13,655 nucleotides of DNA from Bacteroidales bacterium (lineage in GTDB: Bacteria > Bacteroidota > Bacteroidia > Bacteroidales > VadinHA17). Location of the stretch: positions 9,071-22,725 of the forward strand of contig PMEC01000076.1 in NCBI GenBank assembly GCA_003155705.1, written 5' to 3'. How positions within the stretch are numbered: position 1 is the stretch's first letter; every line of letters starts with the position of its first letter. The notes below the pieces were generated by a model. That model ran no database searches and was not told where the DNA came from. It saw only the letters and a list, made by a program, of their open reading frames with translations. The position numbers and the translations under genes are program-made. This document shows, in pieces, positions 1 to 7,521 of the stretch.

Positions 1-875
1 GTTGGACTTATTATCATCATTATCCAGAGGACCAGTTGCCTGGCAAATATTAAAATATGGTCATTTATGGTGAAGAAAGCAAGCAGGATGGCATTTACCA
101 CCAGGTACCTGGAAGTCCATGATATGAAAGTAGTTACCAATGCTTTTAACCAGAAACCTGACGATTTGCTTTTCAGATCATTTGAGCTGTCGATAATATC
201 ATTTCCGGCTTTAGATGCAGATTCCTTCCACCTTCTGAAAAACGGGAGTCTGAAGAAATTTATAATCAGATTTTTAATTGCGACCGGATTGACAAACAAG
301 CCATAACCGATAAGAACCACCCATGCAAGAATTATTACATAACCTATTATTGCGACTGTCACCAGATTATTCATTAAGGATGCTCCTATATTATGGACTG
401 ATGTGATAAATATTGCTCTTCCACCGATTAACAGCAAAAGAAGAGGGAACATGATTACAAAATATAGTTCATCGAGAAATGAAGTTGCAAGAACAACTGA
501 GGTACTTCTGCCTACAGATATTCCCTCTTTGTTAAGGAATATTACTGCAAAGGCAGTTCCACCAACAGTGGAAGGAGTAATTGCTGAAGTGAATTCCCAA
601 AGCATTATAACCCTGAAGGCCTGTCTCCAGGAAAGATCATTATCTGTCAGGATTCTGATTCTTGCCATATAGAACCAGGTCCTGAAAGCAAGAAACAGGA
701 AAGCCACAAAAAGCCAGAAAGCTGATCCCCAGGTAAATCTTAACAAACTCAAGGCATCGGTACTGATTTCTTTCATGATCAGCCAGACCACTACTGCCAG
801 TCCGATTACAATAGGAATAATAATCCTCGCCGGTTTGAGCTTTTTGATCAGATCATATTGACTTTCCTGAGACAT
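1..875 (-). CDS. Flippase-like / MprF-type transmembrane domain protein (partial, C-terminus beyond window)
   Basis: A continuous reading frame of 291 codons begins at the ATG (873-875 on the plus strand) and runs off the left edge, so the C-terminus is missing. An in-frame stop lies two codons upstream of this ATG, which fixes the start. The protein begins MSQESQYDLIKKLKPARI and contains several hydrophobic helices. Around residues 97-105 it has a T-P-S-T-V-G-G segment, followed by a helix with an acidic F-L-D-E-L-Y motif. This pattern is typical of the lysylphosphatidylglycerol synthetase transmembrane / UPF0104 (YbhN-like) family of about 320-350 residues. Members lacking the catalytic aminoacyl-transfer domain are thought to move or bind lipids in the inner membrane. 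Whether such a domain follows here cannot be seen. It is divergent from the helicase gene. The family call is firm; the substrate is unknown. Confidence 0.8.
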   Translation of the reverse strand, partial: MSQESQYDLIKKLKPARIIIPIVIGLAVVVWLIMKEISTDALSLLRFTWGSAFWLFVAFLFLAFRTWFYMARIRILTDNDLSWRQAFRVIMLWEFTSAITPSTVGGTAFAVIFLNKEGISVGRSTSVVLATSFLDELYFVIMFPLLLLLIGGRAIFITSVHNIGASLMNNLVTVAIIGYVIILAWVVLIGYGLFVNPVAIKNLIINFFRLPFFRRWKESASKAGNDIIDSSNDLKSKSSGFWLKALVTTFISWTSRYLVVNAILLAFFTINDHILIFARQLVLWIMMIISP

Positions 876-910
876 TATTTAAAATTAGATTCTTAAAATT
901 TTAATCCAAT

Positions 911-918
911 CAAAAGTA
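911..918 (-). promoter_or_regulatory. Putative -7 element for the flippase-like gene
   Basis: On the minus strand this reads TACTTTTG, an exact match to the Bacteroidota -7 consensus TAnnTTTG. It would place transcription start near 904 and give a leader of about 29 bases. I see no convincing TTG -33 element upstream, so the call rests on the -7 match and its position. Confidence 0.4.
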
Positions 919-993
919 CTTATTTATATCCGAAGAAAGCTATGTACCTGGATTCTGCCTTGGGGTTATAACAGATTATCGGTTAATTAGTAG

Positions 994-1001
994 TACCTTT
1001 G
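994..1001 (+). promoter_or_regulatory. Putative -7 element for the DEAD-box helicase gene
   Basis: The sequence TACCTTTG matches TAnnTTTG exactly and lies 76 bases before the helicase start. It predicts a 5' leader of about 70 bases. No clear TTG -33 element is visible at the usual 19-21 base distance. A long leader would suit a cold-responsive RNA helicase, but I see no strong hairpin in it. Confidence 0.4.
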
Positions 1002-1077
1002 TCCGATTTTAACAATGGAATAATTCCAGCCCTATCCGGCAGTTTTTATTTCACATTATTTTACGAAAACTAATTAA

Positions 1078-2313
1078 ATGGATTTTAAATCGTTGAATAT
1101 TATTGAACCAATTCTCAGATCCGTAAAAGAAGAGGGTTATACTATACCAACTCCAATTCAGGGAAAGGCTATACCAATTATTCTCCAGGGAATAGATCTT
1201 ATTGGTTGTGCACAGACTGGTACAGGAAAGACTGCTGCTTTTGCGGTGCCTATCCTTCAGTTATTAAGCATTGATAAGCATTTCGACAGGAAGAAAAAGA
1301 TCAGGAGCCTTATTGTTACGCCGACAAGGGAACTGGCAATACAGATTGAAGAAAGTTTTAAAGCATATGGACGGTATACAGGTTTGACATGTACTGTCGT
1401 TTTCGGAGGGGTGAATCAGAATCCACAAACATCGGCTTTACGAAACGGAGTGGATATTCTGGTGGCAACACCAGGAAGGTTGCTAGATCTTATGAATCAG
1501 GGATTTATCTCCTTAAAAGATATTGAAATTTTTGTCCTTGATGAGGCCGACAGGATGCTTGATATGGGTTTTATTCACGATGTAAGGAAAATAATTGCAG
1601 CTCTGCCGAAAAAGAGACAATCACTTTTTTTCTCTGCAACAATGCCTCCTGAAATCGTAAAACTGGCAGGTTCTATTGTTTATAAACCTGTAAAAGTGGA
1701 GGTTACACCTTCCGCATCCACAGTTGACATTGTCAACCAGTATGTCTATTTCATTGATAAGGGCAACAAAAATGCTCTTCTGCTCGAGCTGTTAAAGGAT
1801 AAAAAAATCAAAACTGCTCTTGTATTTACCCGGACCAAATATGGCGCAGATAAAGTAGTCCGTGTACTTAAGCAAAAAAATATTATTGCCGAAGCGATTC
1901 ATGGTAACAAAGCGCAAAACGCACGGCAACGTGCTCTTTCAAACTTCAAATCTCAATCGACACGTGTCCTTGTGGCAACTGATATAGCTGCCAGAGGGAT
2001 TGATGTTGAAGATCTTGAGTATGTAATTAATTATGAGATTCCCAATATCTCCGAAACATATGTTCATCGAATCGGAAGGACAGGAAGAGCCGGCGCAAAC
2101 GGTACAGCTATATCATTCTGCGATGCTGAAGAAAAAACCTATCTGAAGGATATTGAAAAACTGATAACAAAAAGAATTCAGGTTGTGGATGATCATCCTT
2201 TTCCTTTACTTGATCATAATCCGGTCAAGGCGCCCAAACAACAACGGGGAGATCATAATCGCCCAAGAACCAATATGCCTAAAGGAAACAGAGCATATTC
2301 CCGGGGAAGGTAA
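1078..2313 (+). CDS. rhlE: RhlE-type DEAD-box ATP-dependent RNA helicase
   Basis: This 411-residue protein is predicted to unwind RNA duplexes using ATP in the cytoplasm, in ribosome assembly, RNA turnover or cold adaptation. All superfamily 2 DEAD-box motifs are present in order: an upstream aromatic (F3) with the Q motif ending at Q28, Walker A AQTGTGKT (45-52), PTRELA (motif Ia), TPGR (Ib), DEAD (155-158), SAT (186-188), the ATDIAARGID motif V (300-309) and HRIGRTGR motif VI (330-337). After about residue 370 comes a short basic tail rich in Lys, Arg, Pro and Asn, typical of RhlE proteins and likely RNA-binding. The start matches the usual family N-terminus. The gene stands alone, 102 bp before the next one. 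The RhlE assignment over other DEAD-box subfamilies rests on overall resemblance and tail type. Confidence 0.93.
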   Translation: MDFKSLNIIEPILRSVKEEGYTIPTPIQGKAIPIILQGIDLIGCAQTGTGKTAAFAVPILQLLSIDKHFDRKKKIRSLIVTPTRELAIQIEESFKAYGRYTGLTCTVVFGGVNQNPQTSALRNGVDILVATPGRLLDLMNQGFISLKDIEIFVLDEADRMLDMGFIHDVRKIIAALPKKRQSLFFSATMPPEIVKLAGSIVYKPVKVEVTPSASTVDIVNQYVYFIDKGNKNALLLELLKDKKIKTALVFTRTKYGADKVVRVLKQKNIIAEAIHGNKAQNARQRALSNFKSQSTRVLVATDIAARGIDVEDLEYVINYEIPNISETYVHRIGRTGRAGANGTAISFCDAEEKTYLKDIEKLITKRIQVVDDHPFPLLDHNPVKAPKQQRGDHNRPRTNMPKGNRAYSRGR

Positions 2314-2415
2314 GTTCATAAACATTTTCCATTCTGGATTGTTTCCATAAAACAATGTCTCCCTGTAAATAATTAGAGGAGAAACTGGTGCAAACAACTC
2401 ATAATAAATAGCAAA

Positions 2416-3108
2416 ATGAAGATCTCAATTATCGGAACAGGAACTGTCGGTCGGACATTAGCTTCGAAACTAATAGAACTGGGGCATGAAGTTTTTATGG
2501 GGACCCGCAATGTATCAGAAAAACTTGCGACAACCGAAAAAGACAATTATGGAAATCCTCCTTTCAGTGATTGGTATAAGGCAAACAGTAAAGTAAGGCT
2601 TGAAACATTCTCAAAAGCAGCCTATTTCGGTGAGATTATCATCAATGCGACACATGGAGGCAGTTCAATTGAGGCATTGAGGCTTGCTGAAGCAAAAAAC
2701 CTTTCAGGGAAAATCCTTATAGACATTTCTAACCCATTGGATTTCAGTAAAGGTATGCCCCCGAGCTTATTGCCCGGGTTGAATAATACAAATTCACTGG
2801 GTGAAGAAATCCAGAAAACATTTCCTTACTCACTGGTTGTAAAAACTTTAAATACGATGTGGTGTGGATTAATGGTTAACCCTGGCATGATAGGAGGTGG
2901 AGATCATATTAATTATATTTCAGGGAACGACATAGCAGCCAGGACTAAAGTAAAGAACCTTCTGAGACAAATTGGCTGGAAAGATGAGAATCTGATTGAT
3001 CTTGGCGATATTACCGCAGCCAGGGCAACAGAATCCCTTCTCCTTATCTGGTTGAGATTACAGGGATTACTTCAGACCGGTGCCTTTAGCTTCAGAATAG
3101 TAAAATAA
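2416..3108 (+). CDS. F420-reductase-like NADP-binding oxidoreductase
   Basis: This is a 230-residue Rossmann-fold protein. The N-terminus has the nucleotide-binding fingerprint G7-T-G-T-V-G12, and an Arg in M-G-T-R-N at the end of strand 2 suggests preference for NADP. Later segments N-A-T-H-G-G and D-I-S-N-P-L-D resemble the NADPH:F420 oxidoreductase family (COG2085). In Bacteroidota, which are not generally known to use F420, such proteins are named only as NADPH-dependent F420 reductase-like, and the true substrate is unknown. No membrane segment or signal peptide is visible. It is followed 13 bp later by another Rossmann protein, so the two are probably co-transcribed. The family is well supported; the reaction is not. 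Confidence 0.82.
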   Translation: MKISIIGTGTVGRTLASKLIELGHEVFMGTRNVSEKLATTEKDNYGNPPFSDWYKANSKVRLETFSKAAYFGEIIINATHGGSSIEALRLAEAKNLSGKILIDISNPLDFSKGMPPSLLPGLNNTNSLGEEIQKTFPYSLVVKTLNTMWCGLMVNPGMIGGGDHINYISGNDIAARTKVKNLLRQIGWKDENLIDLGDITAARATESLLLIWLRLQGLLQTGAFSFRIVK

Positions 3109-3121
3109 AAAACATAATATA

Positions 3122-3772
3122 ATGAAAATACTGATATTGGGAATTTCCGGAAGGACTGGCAAACTGGTTGCAACAGAGTTATTAAGACGCGGTCATGATG
3201 TTGTTGGGATAGCACGTAATCCTGACAATGTAAATATTTTAGACATCCAAATCATTAAAGGGACACCTTATGATTTTGAAACAGTCAGAACGGCACTGGT
3301 TGGCTGCAATGCAGTAATAAGTGTATTAAGTAGTATTAGTCAGTCGGACGGATTATTCCGGAAGATCAAAACACCTCTTGATGTCATGTCTGTAAGTATG
3401 AAAAACACTTTAAAGGCGATGAAAGAAAAAAACATCAAACGTATCGTGGTGATGACTGCCCTCGGAGTTGGTGATTCAGCTAAAGAGATACCGGCATTTT
3501 TCAGATTTATGTTAAGAATAACCAATATTAAATATTCCTATGCTGATCATGACGCACAGGAGAAAGTGCTTGAGAGTTCAGGTCTTGACTGGACTGTCGT
3601 TAGACCGGTAATGCTTACAGATAAAAGTGATAATATTTCTATACTATATAATATAAAGGGGGTCGGCAAGATCGGTTCTTCAATTAGTCGGCAAGCCGTT
3701 GCCAATTTTATGATTGATTGCATAGAAAAGGAACAATTTATCAGACAAAAACCGGGTATTTCAAACGCATAG
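3122..3772 (+). CDS. Atypical short-chain dehydrogenase, NAD(P)H-binding protein
   Basis: This 216-residue protein begins with a strand and the glycine motif G7-I-S-G10-R-T-G13 (GxxGxxG). An Arg at residue 32 after the second strand fits binding of the NADP phosphate. The segments G-C-N-A-V-I-S-V-L-S and R-I-V-V-M-T-A-L-G-V-G are typical of the NAD(P)H-binding / NmrA-like atypical SDR group (PF13460), which includes flavin and biliverdin reductases and regulatory redox sensors. The canonical YxxxK active site is not obvious: Y-S-Y-A-D-H occupies that region. The gene lies 13 bp downstream of the F420-reductase-like gene, likely in one transcript. The substrate cannot be inferred. Confidence 0.82.
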   Translation: MKILILGISGRTGKLVATELLRRGHDVVGIARNPDNVNILDIQIIKGTPYDFETVRTALVGCNAVISVLSSISQSDGLFRKIKTPLDVMSVSMKNTLKAMKEKNIKRIVVMTALGVGDSAKEIPAFFRFMLRITNIKYSYADHDAQEKVLESSGLDWTVVRPVMLTDKSDNISILYNIKGVGKIGSSISRQAVANFMIDCIEKEQFIRQKPGISNA

Positions 3773-3882
3773 TCAAAAACAGTTGCCCGAACCCTGGTTC
3801 TGGTTACTGGATTCTCTATAGCCATAAGAAAAGATCTGTTTCTGGCGACTGAGCTACCAGTTTTTACGATCCGGCATCTTAT

Positions 3883-3900
3883 TTATGCCAGTCGGCATAA
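3883..3900. repeat. Perfect 7-bp inverted repeat with T-rich flank (terminator or operator)
   Basis: TTATGCC and GGCATAA form a perfect 7-bp stem around the four-base loop AGTC. On the plus strand it is followed by TATATTTTTC. It sits in the 190-bp gap between the SDR-like gene and the sensor kinase gene. It could end the upstream transcript, though the stem is short and lies 110 bp past the stop codon. It could equally be an operator for the two-component genes. I cannot decide between these. Confidence 0.4.
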
Positions 3901-3949
3901 TATATTTTTCATCTGGGCACTTTAGCTTTTACTTTGGGTAAAGAAAAGT

Positions 3950-3957
3950 TAAATTTG
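3950..3957 (+). promoter_or_regulatory. Putative -7 element abutting the sensor kinase start
   Basis: TAAATTTG matches TAnnTTTG exactly and ends five bases before the ATG at 3963. Transcription from it would start near 3963, giving a leaderless message, or a leader of about 15 bases if the ATG at 3978 is used. A near match (TTACTTTG, 3929-3936) lies upstream and could serve instead. No good -33 element is visible for either. Confidence 0.3.
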
Positions 3958-3962
3958 TTATT

Positions 3963-5018
3963 ATGGAAACATTTACAATGCACAGAATTCTTGATCAGAA
4001 AAGACTAACCTCCCATTTATTGATCTTAGGTATTTCGGTGTTTATTCCGCTAATATCGTACATTATTAAGCCGGGATCAGATTTTCCCGGACATCAGATC
4101 AGCTTTTTTATTCTCTTATTTATCCAGCTTGAATTATTTATCTTTGCAGCAGGGTTGATTTTCAACCGGCCTGCGTTAAACATCCAGCCCACAAGAAGAG
4201 ATATAACCAGAACTGTACTCTTTAGATTTGGCCTTTTCCTTGTATGTTGCTTTTTAATTGCTCTGATAGTTATACTGCTGTTTTTGTATGCAGAGCACAT
4301 GATTACCGGAGCAGGCCCGTCAAATACCTTTTACTATTTTTTTCATAACGAATTCAAAATGTGGTCTAAAGGAACAATTCTGGGTTTTGTTTTCGCCATA
4401 GCTTTATTTATTTTTATTCAATGGCAAAGTGCCCTGAAGAGGGAACAGAAGCTGAGAGAGGAGAATCTTATATTTCAGAATGAAACATTAAAAAGCCAGG
4501 TAAATCCACATTTCCTTTTTAATTGCATGAATACATTATCGGCCTTAGTCGGGGCACAGCCCGAAATGGCTGAAAAGTTCATTCAAAAACTGTCTTCAAT
4601 ATACAGGTATATTCTTGAAAACGGAACCAGGGATAGAGTTCCATTGAAAGCCGAGGTTGATTTTATCCAGGATTATTTCTTCCTTCACAAGATACGTGAT
4701 GATGGTAAAATTAATCTTGAAGTAGTTGTAAATGAGTTGGATAAATATGAAATTCTTCCTGTTTCTCTGCAGATCCTGGTAGAGAATGCCATTAAACATA
4801 ATAAGGCCACCATAGAGGAATCGCTTCATATCTCTGTTTTTATTGAAGATGATATGATAGTGATAAAGAACAACCTGCAAAGAATGGCTACACAGATAAA
4901 ATCGACAGGTATCGGTCTGAAGAATCTAGCAGAACGGGTCAGGCTTATTTGCGGCAGGGACCTGGTGATTGAAGAGACAAATGACTATTTTCAGGTAAAA
5001 GTACCATTATTATCATGA
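3963..5018 (+). CDS. LytS-type membrane sensor histidine kinase
   Basis: This 351-residue inner-membrane kinase pairs with the LytTR regulator whose start overlaps its stop by 4 bp. Four hydrophobic helices are visible at about residues 18-35, 46-67, 86-110 and 137-154, with no large extracellular domain. A charged, probably coiled-coil linker (155-180) leads to the His_kinase domain (PF06580) with Q-V-N-P-H-F-L-F-N; H183 is the expected phosphorylated histidine. The HATPase part has the N box L-V-E-N-A-I-K-H-N (N275) and the G box G316-I-G-L-K-N-L-A-E-R-V. All key residues are present, so it should be active. The signal is unknown. The start at M1 is chosen by length; M6 (3978) is an alternative given the promoter-like element just upstream. 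Confidence 0.93.
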   Translation: METFTMHRILDQKRLTSHLLILGISVFIPLISYIIKPGSDFPGHQISFFILLFIQLELFIFAAGLIFNRPALNIQPTRRDITRTVLFRFGLFLVCCFLIALIVILLFLYAEHMITGAGPSNTFYYFFHNEFKMWSKGTILGFVFAIALFIFIQWQSALKREQKLREENLIFQNETLKSQVNPHFLFNCMNTLSALVGAQPEMAEKFIQKLSSIYRYILENGTRDRVPLKAEVDFIQDYFFLHKIRDDGKINLEVVVNELDKYEILPVSLQILVENAIKHNKATIEESLHISVFIEDDMIVIKNNLQRMATQIKSTGIGLKNLAERVRLICGRDLVIEETNDYFQVKVPLLS

Positions 5019-5770
5019 ACATACTTATTGTTGAGAATGAGATGCCTGCTGCCGATAAACTCGTCAGGTTGTTGAAGAAAGTTGACAAATCTGCAATTGT
5101 TACAGGTATAGTCGAGACTGTTGAGGGAGCCATTAACCTGCTTCAGGAAAAAACACATCCAGATCTGATCTTAATGGACATTCAGTTGGATGACGGGCTC
5201 TGTTTTGAGATATTCGAAACTATTAAGATTGACACACCGGTGATCTTCACCACAGCCTTTGACACCTATACGCTTAAAGCATTTAAGGTGAATAGTGTTG
5301 ATTATTTGCTGAAACCCATTGATGAAGAATCTCTCACCAGAGCCCTGTCCAAATATAAAAAGCTTTATGCAGACAAATCTCCTTTTAAGACAGATTTCAG
5401 GCAGCTGCTGAATGAGTTCAGAAATCAATTTAAATCCAGGTTTCTGATCAGGACAGGAGACAAATTCAGATCAATACCAGTGAAGGAGATAAATCATTTT
5501 CATATTTGCGAAAAAAATGTTTTTCTTAAAGATTTCCAGGGAATTGATTATGGGGTTGATTATTCGCTTGAACAGCTGGAAGGCATTCTTGATCCACGTA
5601 AGTTTTTCAGGATCAACCGTGATTGTGTTGTAAACATTGATGCAATCAAGCTGATGCATAGTTACTCTTCAAGCAGACTTCAACTGACTTTAATTAACGA
5701 AGAGAAAAGCGATCTGTTTGTTATCAGTCGCGATAAAGTGGCCTCTTTTAAAAAATGGATTGACAGATAA
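5015..5770 (+). CDS. LytTR-family response regulator
   Basis: This 251-residue DNA-binding regulator has a receiver domain (about 1-115) and a LytTR domain (about 142-250, with F-F-R-I-N-R-D-C-V-V-N and the C-terminal S-R-D-K-V-A-S-F-K). The receiver has phosphoacceptor D55 (L-M-D-I-Q), T80 and K100 (L-L-K-P-I). The acidic pair that binds magnesium reads E7-N8-E9, so the residue equivalent to CheY Asp13 is Asn. Its ATG overlaps the kinase stop in ATGA, implying translational coupling and a cognate pair. LytTR domains bind imperfect direct repeats, usually upstream of secreted or cell-surface genes; targets here are not evident. Autoregulation from the 3773-3962 gap is possible. Confidence 0.94.
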   Translation: MNILIVENEMPAADKLVRLLKKVDKSAIVTGIVETVEGAINLLQEKTHPDLILMDIQLDDGLCFEIFETIKIDTPVIFTTAFDTYTLKAFKVNSVDYLLKPIDEESLTRALSKYKKLYADKSPFKTDFRQLLNEFRNQFKSRFLIRTGDKFRSIPVKEINHFHICEKNVFLKDFQGIDYGVDYSLEQLEGILDPRKFFRINRDCVVNIDAIKLMHSYSSSRLQLTLINEEKSDLFVISRDKVASFKKWIDR

Positions 5771-5805
5771 GGAGAAACGCGATACATTTGAAAAACCAGC
5801 GTAAT

Positions 5806-6948
5806 ATGAAGCAGGATTATAATTCCAGGCAAAGAAAGATTTACAAGGACTACAACACTTATTCAACTGAGAACCTTCTTGGTATTATTAAAAACAGGAT
5901 TGAATATATTCCTGAAGTCATAAATGTCATATATGATATATTATCAGAACGTAATGCAGTTTATCCCATTGCAGAGCAGGAAATTTTGAATCAAAATGAA
6001 AATTATAGAGGAGGGACTATCATAAATGAAGAGAATGCATCTTTGATTGATAGAGGTTACAAAAGTGAAGATACAGTAAGCTCATTTACAGAAAAGCTGA
6101 AAGAAAAATCAGGGAATGAACTAAAAGTGATAATAACTCGGTACACCGGATATGAACCTGAGACAGTAAAAGCAGCTTTAATTGTTTCTGTCAACAAAGG
6201 GTTGATTTCGTATGATCTGAAAGAGAAGTTATTAAAACAGATTGAAACAAATTTTGCATCTCATAACAAGCGCGTAAAACATGATAACTGGGAGGCTGAT
6301 AATGCTTTCAAAGAGTATCTGTCGGATTATCAGGATGATGAAATCTATGATATTCTTGAAGACCCCAAAGGTATCGTGATAGATGTCTATCATGCTGTTC
6401 TGTTAATTGCAAAAGAGAGGGAGCTTATTTCTGATACTGATTTTACAAAATATTTTAAAGACGCAAAAGCAGCTTTAAGAAGTGATGTGGAAATAAGACT
6501 GGATGAGATAAAAAAATACTTCAATGAGCCGGATCCTCTTTGTGATCCTGCAAATGTCGCAGAACTTGAAAAGGAAGTCGAGAAATTCTGGAAATGCCCC
6601 AAATGCAATGAACTGGTCGGAATGGAGTTCGGTGTTTGCTGGAATTGTCAGACAGGGATTCCCGGCATGATTATTCATCCGGGGAAAGAAGAAATCATTA
6701 AAGATCGTGCCAGTGAAAAGAAATTCACTCCAATTAAAACCGGATTCATATTAATTGGAGGAGGCCTTTTTATCTCTATTCTAACTTATATTCAGTATAG
6801 TACTTATAAATTTGTTTCCTATCGTTTTTCTCCCAGGTTCTGGATGGGTATACTACTCTTTCTGGCAGGATTTGGGTTCATTATTTTTGGACTGTTTTTC
6901 AAGTCCCGGACTGAGGATCATAACTTACCTGATCTTAACAACAAATAA
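5806..6948 (+). CDS. Zinc-ribbon membrane protein with three internal 33-residue modules, function unknown
   Basis: I do not recognise this 380-residue protein. The first two thirds are soluble, charged and probably helical, with three gapless similar modules at about 20-52, 102-134 and 176-208. Each has the pattern E-L/I-x-x-I-I/L, then x-x-x-x-G/E-Y followed by P-E/D-V and a second helix ending in a charged pair. A four-cysteine zinc-ribbon-like motif follows (C264, C267, C278, C281), then two membrane helices (about 311-330 and 345-366) and a short acidic tail. The soluble part probably faces the cytoplasm. The ATG at 5806 is preferred. A TTG at 5788 in the same frame would add six residues and sits 13 bases after an AAGGAG, so it remains possible. 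The gene starts 35 bp after the response regulator (17 bp with the TTG) and is likely in that operon, which hints at a role linked to the two-component pair. Confidence 0.8.
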   Translation: MKQDYNSRQRKIYKDYNTYSTENLLGIIKNRIEYIPEVINVIYDILSERNAVYPIAEQEILNQNENYRGGTIINEENASLIDRGYKSEDTVSSFTEKLKEKSGNELKVIITRYTGYEPETVKAALIVSVNKGLISYDLKEKLLKQIETNFASHNKRVKHDNWEADNAFKEYLSDYQDDEIYDILEDPKGIVIDVYHAVLLIAKERELISDTDFTKYFKDAKAALRSDVEIRLDEIKKYFNEPDPLCDPANVAELEKEVEKFWKCPKCNELVGMEFGVCWNCQTGIPGMIIHPGKEEIIKDRASEKKFTPIKTGFILIGGGLFISILTYIQYSTYKFVSYRFSPRFWMGILLFLAGFGFIIFGLFFKSRTEDHNLPDLNNK

Positions 6949-7030
6949 CATTTTATTTAGACCAGGAGATTAAACCTTGACTGAGTTTTCTTATCAAAGG
7001 AAAGATTAAAGAAAACTTTATTTAAAAGCC

Positions 7031-7489
7031 ATGAAAACAATAATTAAATCAACAGGATTCGGACTTCTTTTTATACTTCTTTTAACTGGAAATGTATTTT
7101 CTCAGGAGTTACCAAAGGCACCGGTTAAGGGTGCCGGGAAAGGAATGCTTAATTTATCAGATAAGCAGAAAGAGATGTTGAAGCTAAGAGCTGAAAAGGT
7201 CAAAGCTTTCAGAGCAGAATTTAAATCTTCAATTTCTCAAAAGCAAAAGGATATTTTCGGAGATCCCAGAGTAATGCCGGCAGAAAGAATGAAGGCATTC
7301 AGGGCCTCTCTGACTGATCAGCAGGTTGCAATGATCAAATCGCACAGAGAAGAAATGAAAAACATGAGATTAGAGTTTCGGGCGACACTCACTCCTGAGC
7401 AGGAAACTATAATTAAAAGGAATTCTTTGTTTCGGCGAAGGATGAACTCTCCTCAAAACATGAACAAAGGAATGCAATTCGATGTCTGA
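7031..7489 (+). CDS. Small secreted Spy/CpxP-like protein with regular LxxxQ repeats
   Basis: This 152-residue protein has a signal peptide (MKTIIKSTGFGLLFILLLTG, with likely cleavage near S24-Q25) and a highly charged, Lys/Arg/Met-rich helical mature part. Four LxxxQ motifs occur at 42-46 (LSDKQ), 68-72 (ISQKQ), 94-98 (LTDQQ) and 120-124 (LTPEQ), exactly 26 residues apart. Such LTxxQ motifs mark the Spy/CpxP group of periplasmic chaperones and stress sensors, but the repeat regularity is unlike classical Spy. The K-A-F-R-A sequence recurs at 58-62 and 88-92. No Cys is present. It follows the zinc-ribbon protein by 82 bp on the same strand and converges with the cold-shock gene. A metal-binding or chaperone role is possible; neither is shown. 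Confidence 0.75.
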   Translation: MKTIIKSTGFGLLFILLLTGNVFSQELPKAPVKGAGKGMLNLSDKQKEMLKLRAEKVKAFRAEFKSSISQKQKDIFGDPRVMPAERMKAFRASLTDQQVAMIKSHREEMKNMRLEFRATLTPEQETIIKRNSLFRRRMNSPQNMNKGMQFDV

Positions 7490-7521
7490 TCCGTATTTTC
7501 TGAAGTCGATAAAAAGATAAG

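Noticed and set aside
67..672. Two plus-strand open frames at 67-306 and 403-672
   Set aside because: They lie opposite the minus-strand flippase-like gene, whose frame is open for 291 codons and has clear family motifs. Their translations show no recognisable domain.
2338..2356. Inverted repeat ATTGTTT/AAACAAT after the helicase gene, as a terminator
   Set aside because: The stem is AT-rich and only 7 bp, and no T-run follows on the plus strand, so a rho-independent terminator is not supported.
3547..3825. Minus-strand open frame opposite the SDR-like gene
   Set aside because: It overlaps a gene with a clear Rossmann motif and has no family signal of its own.
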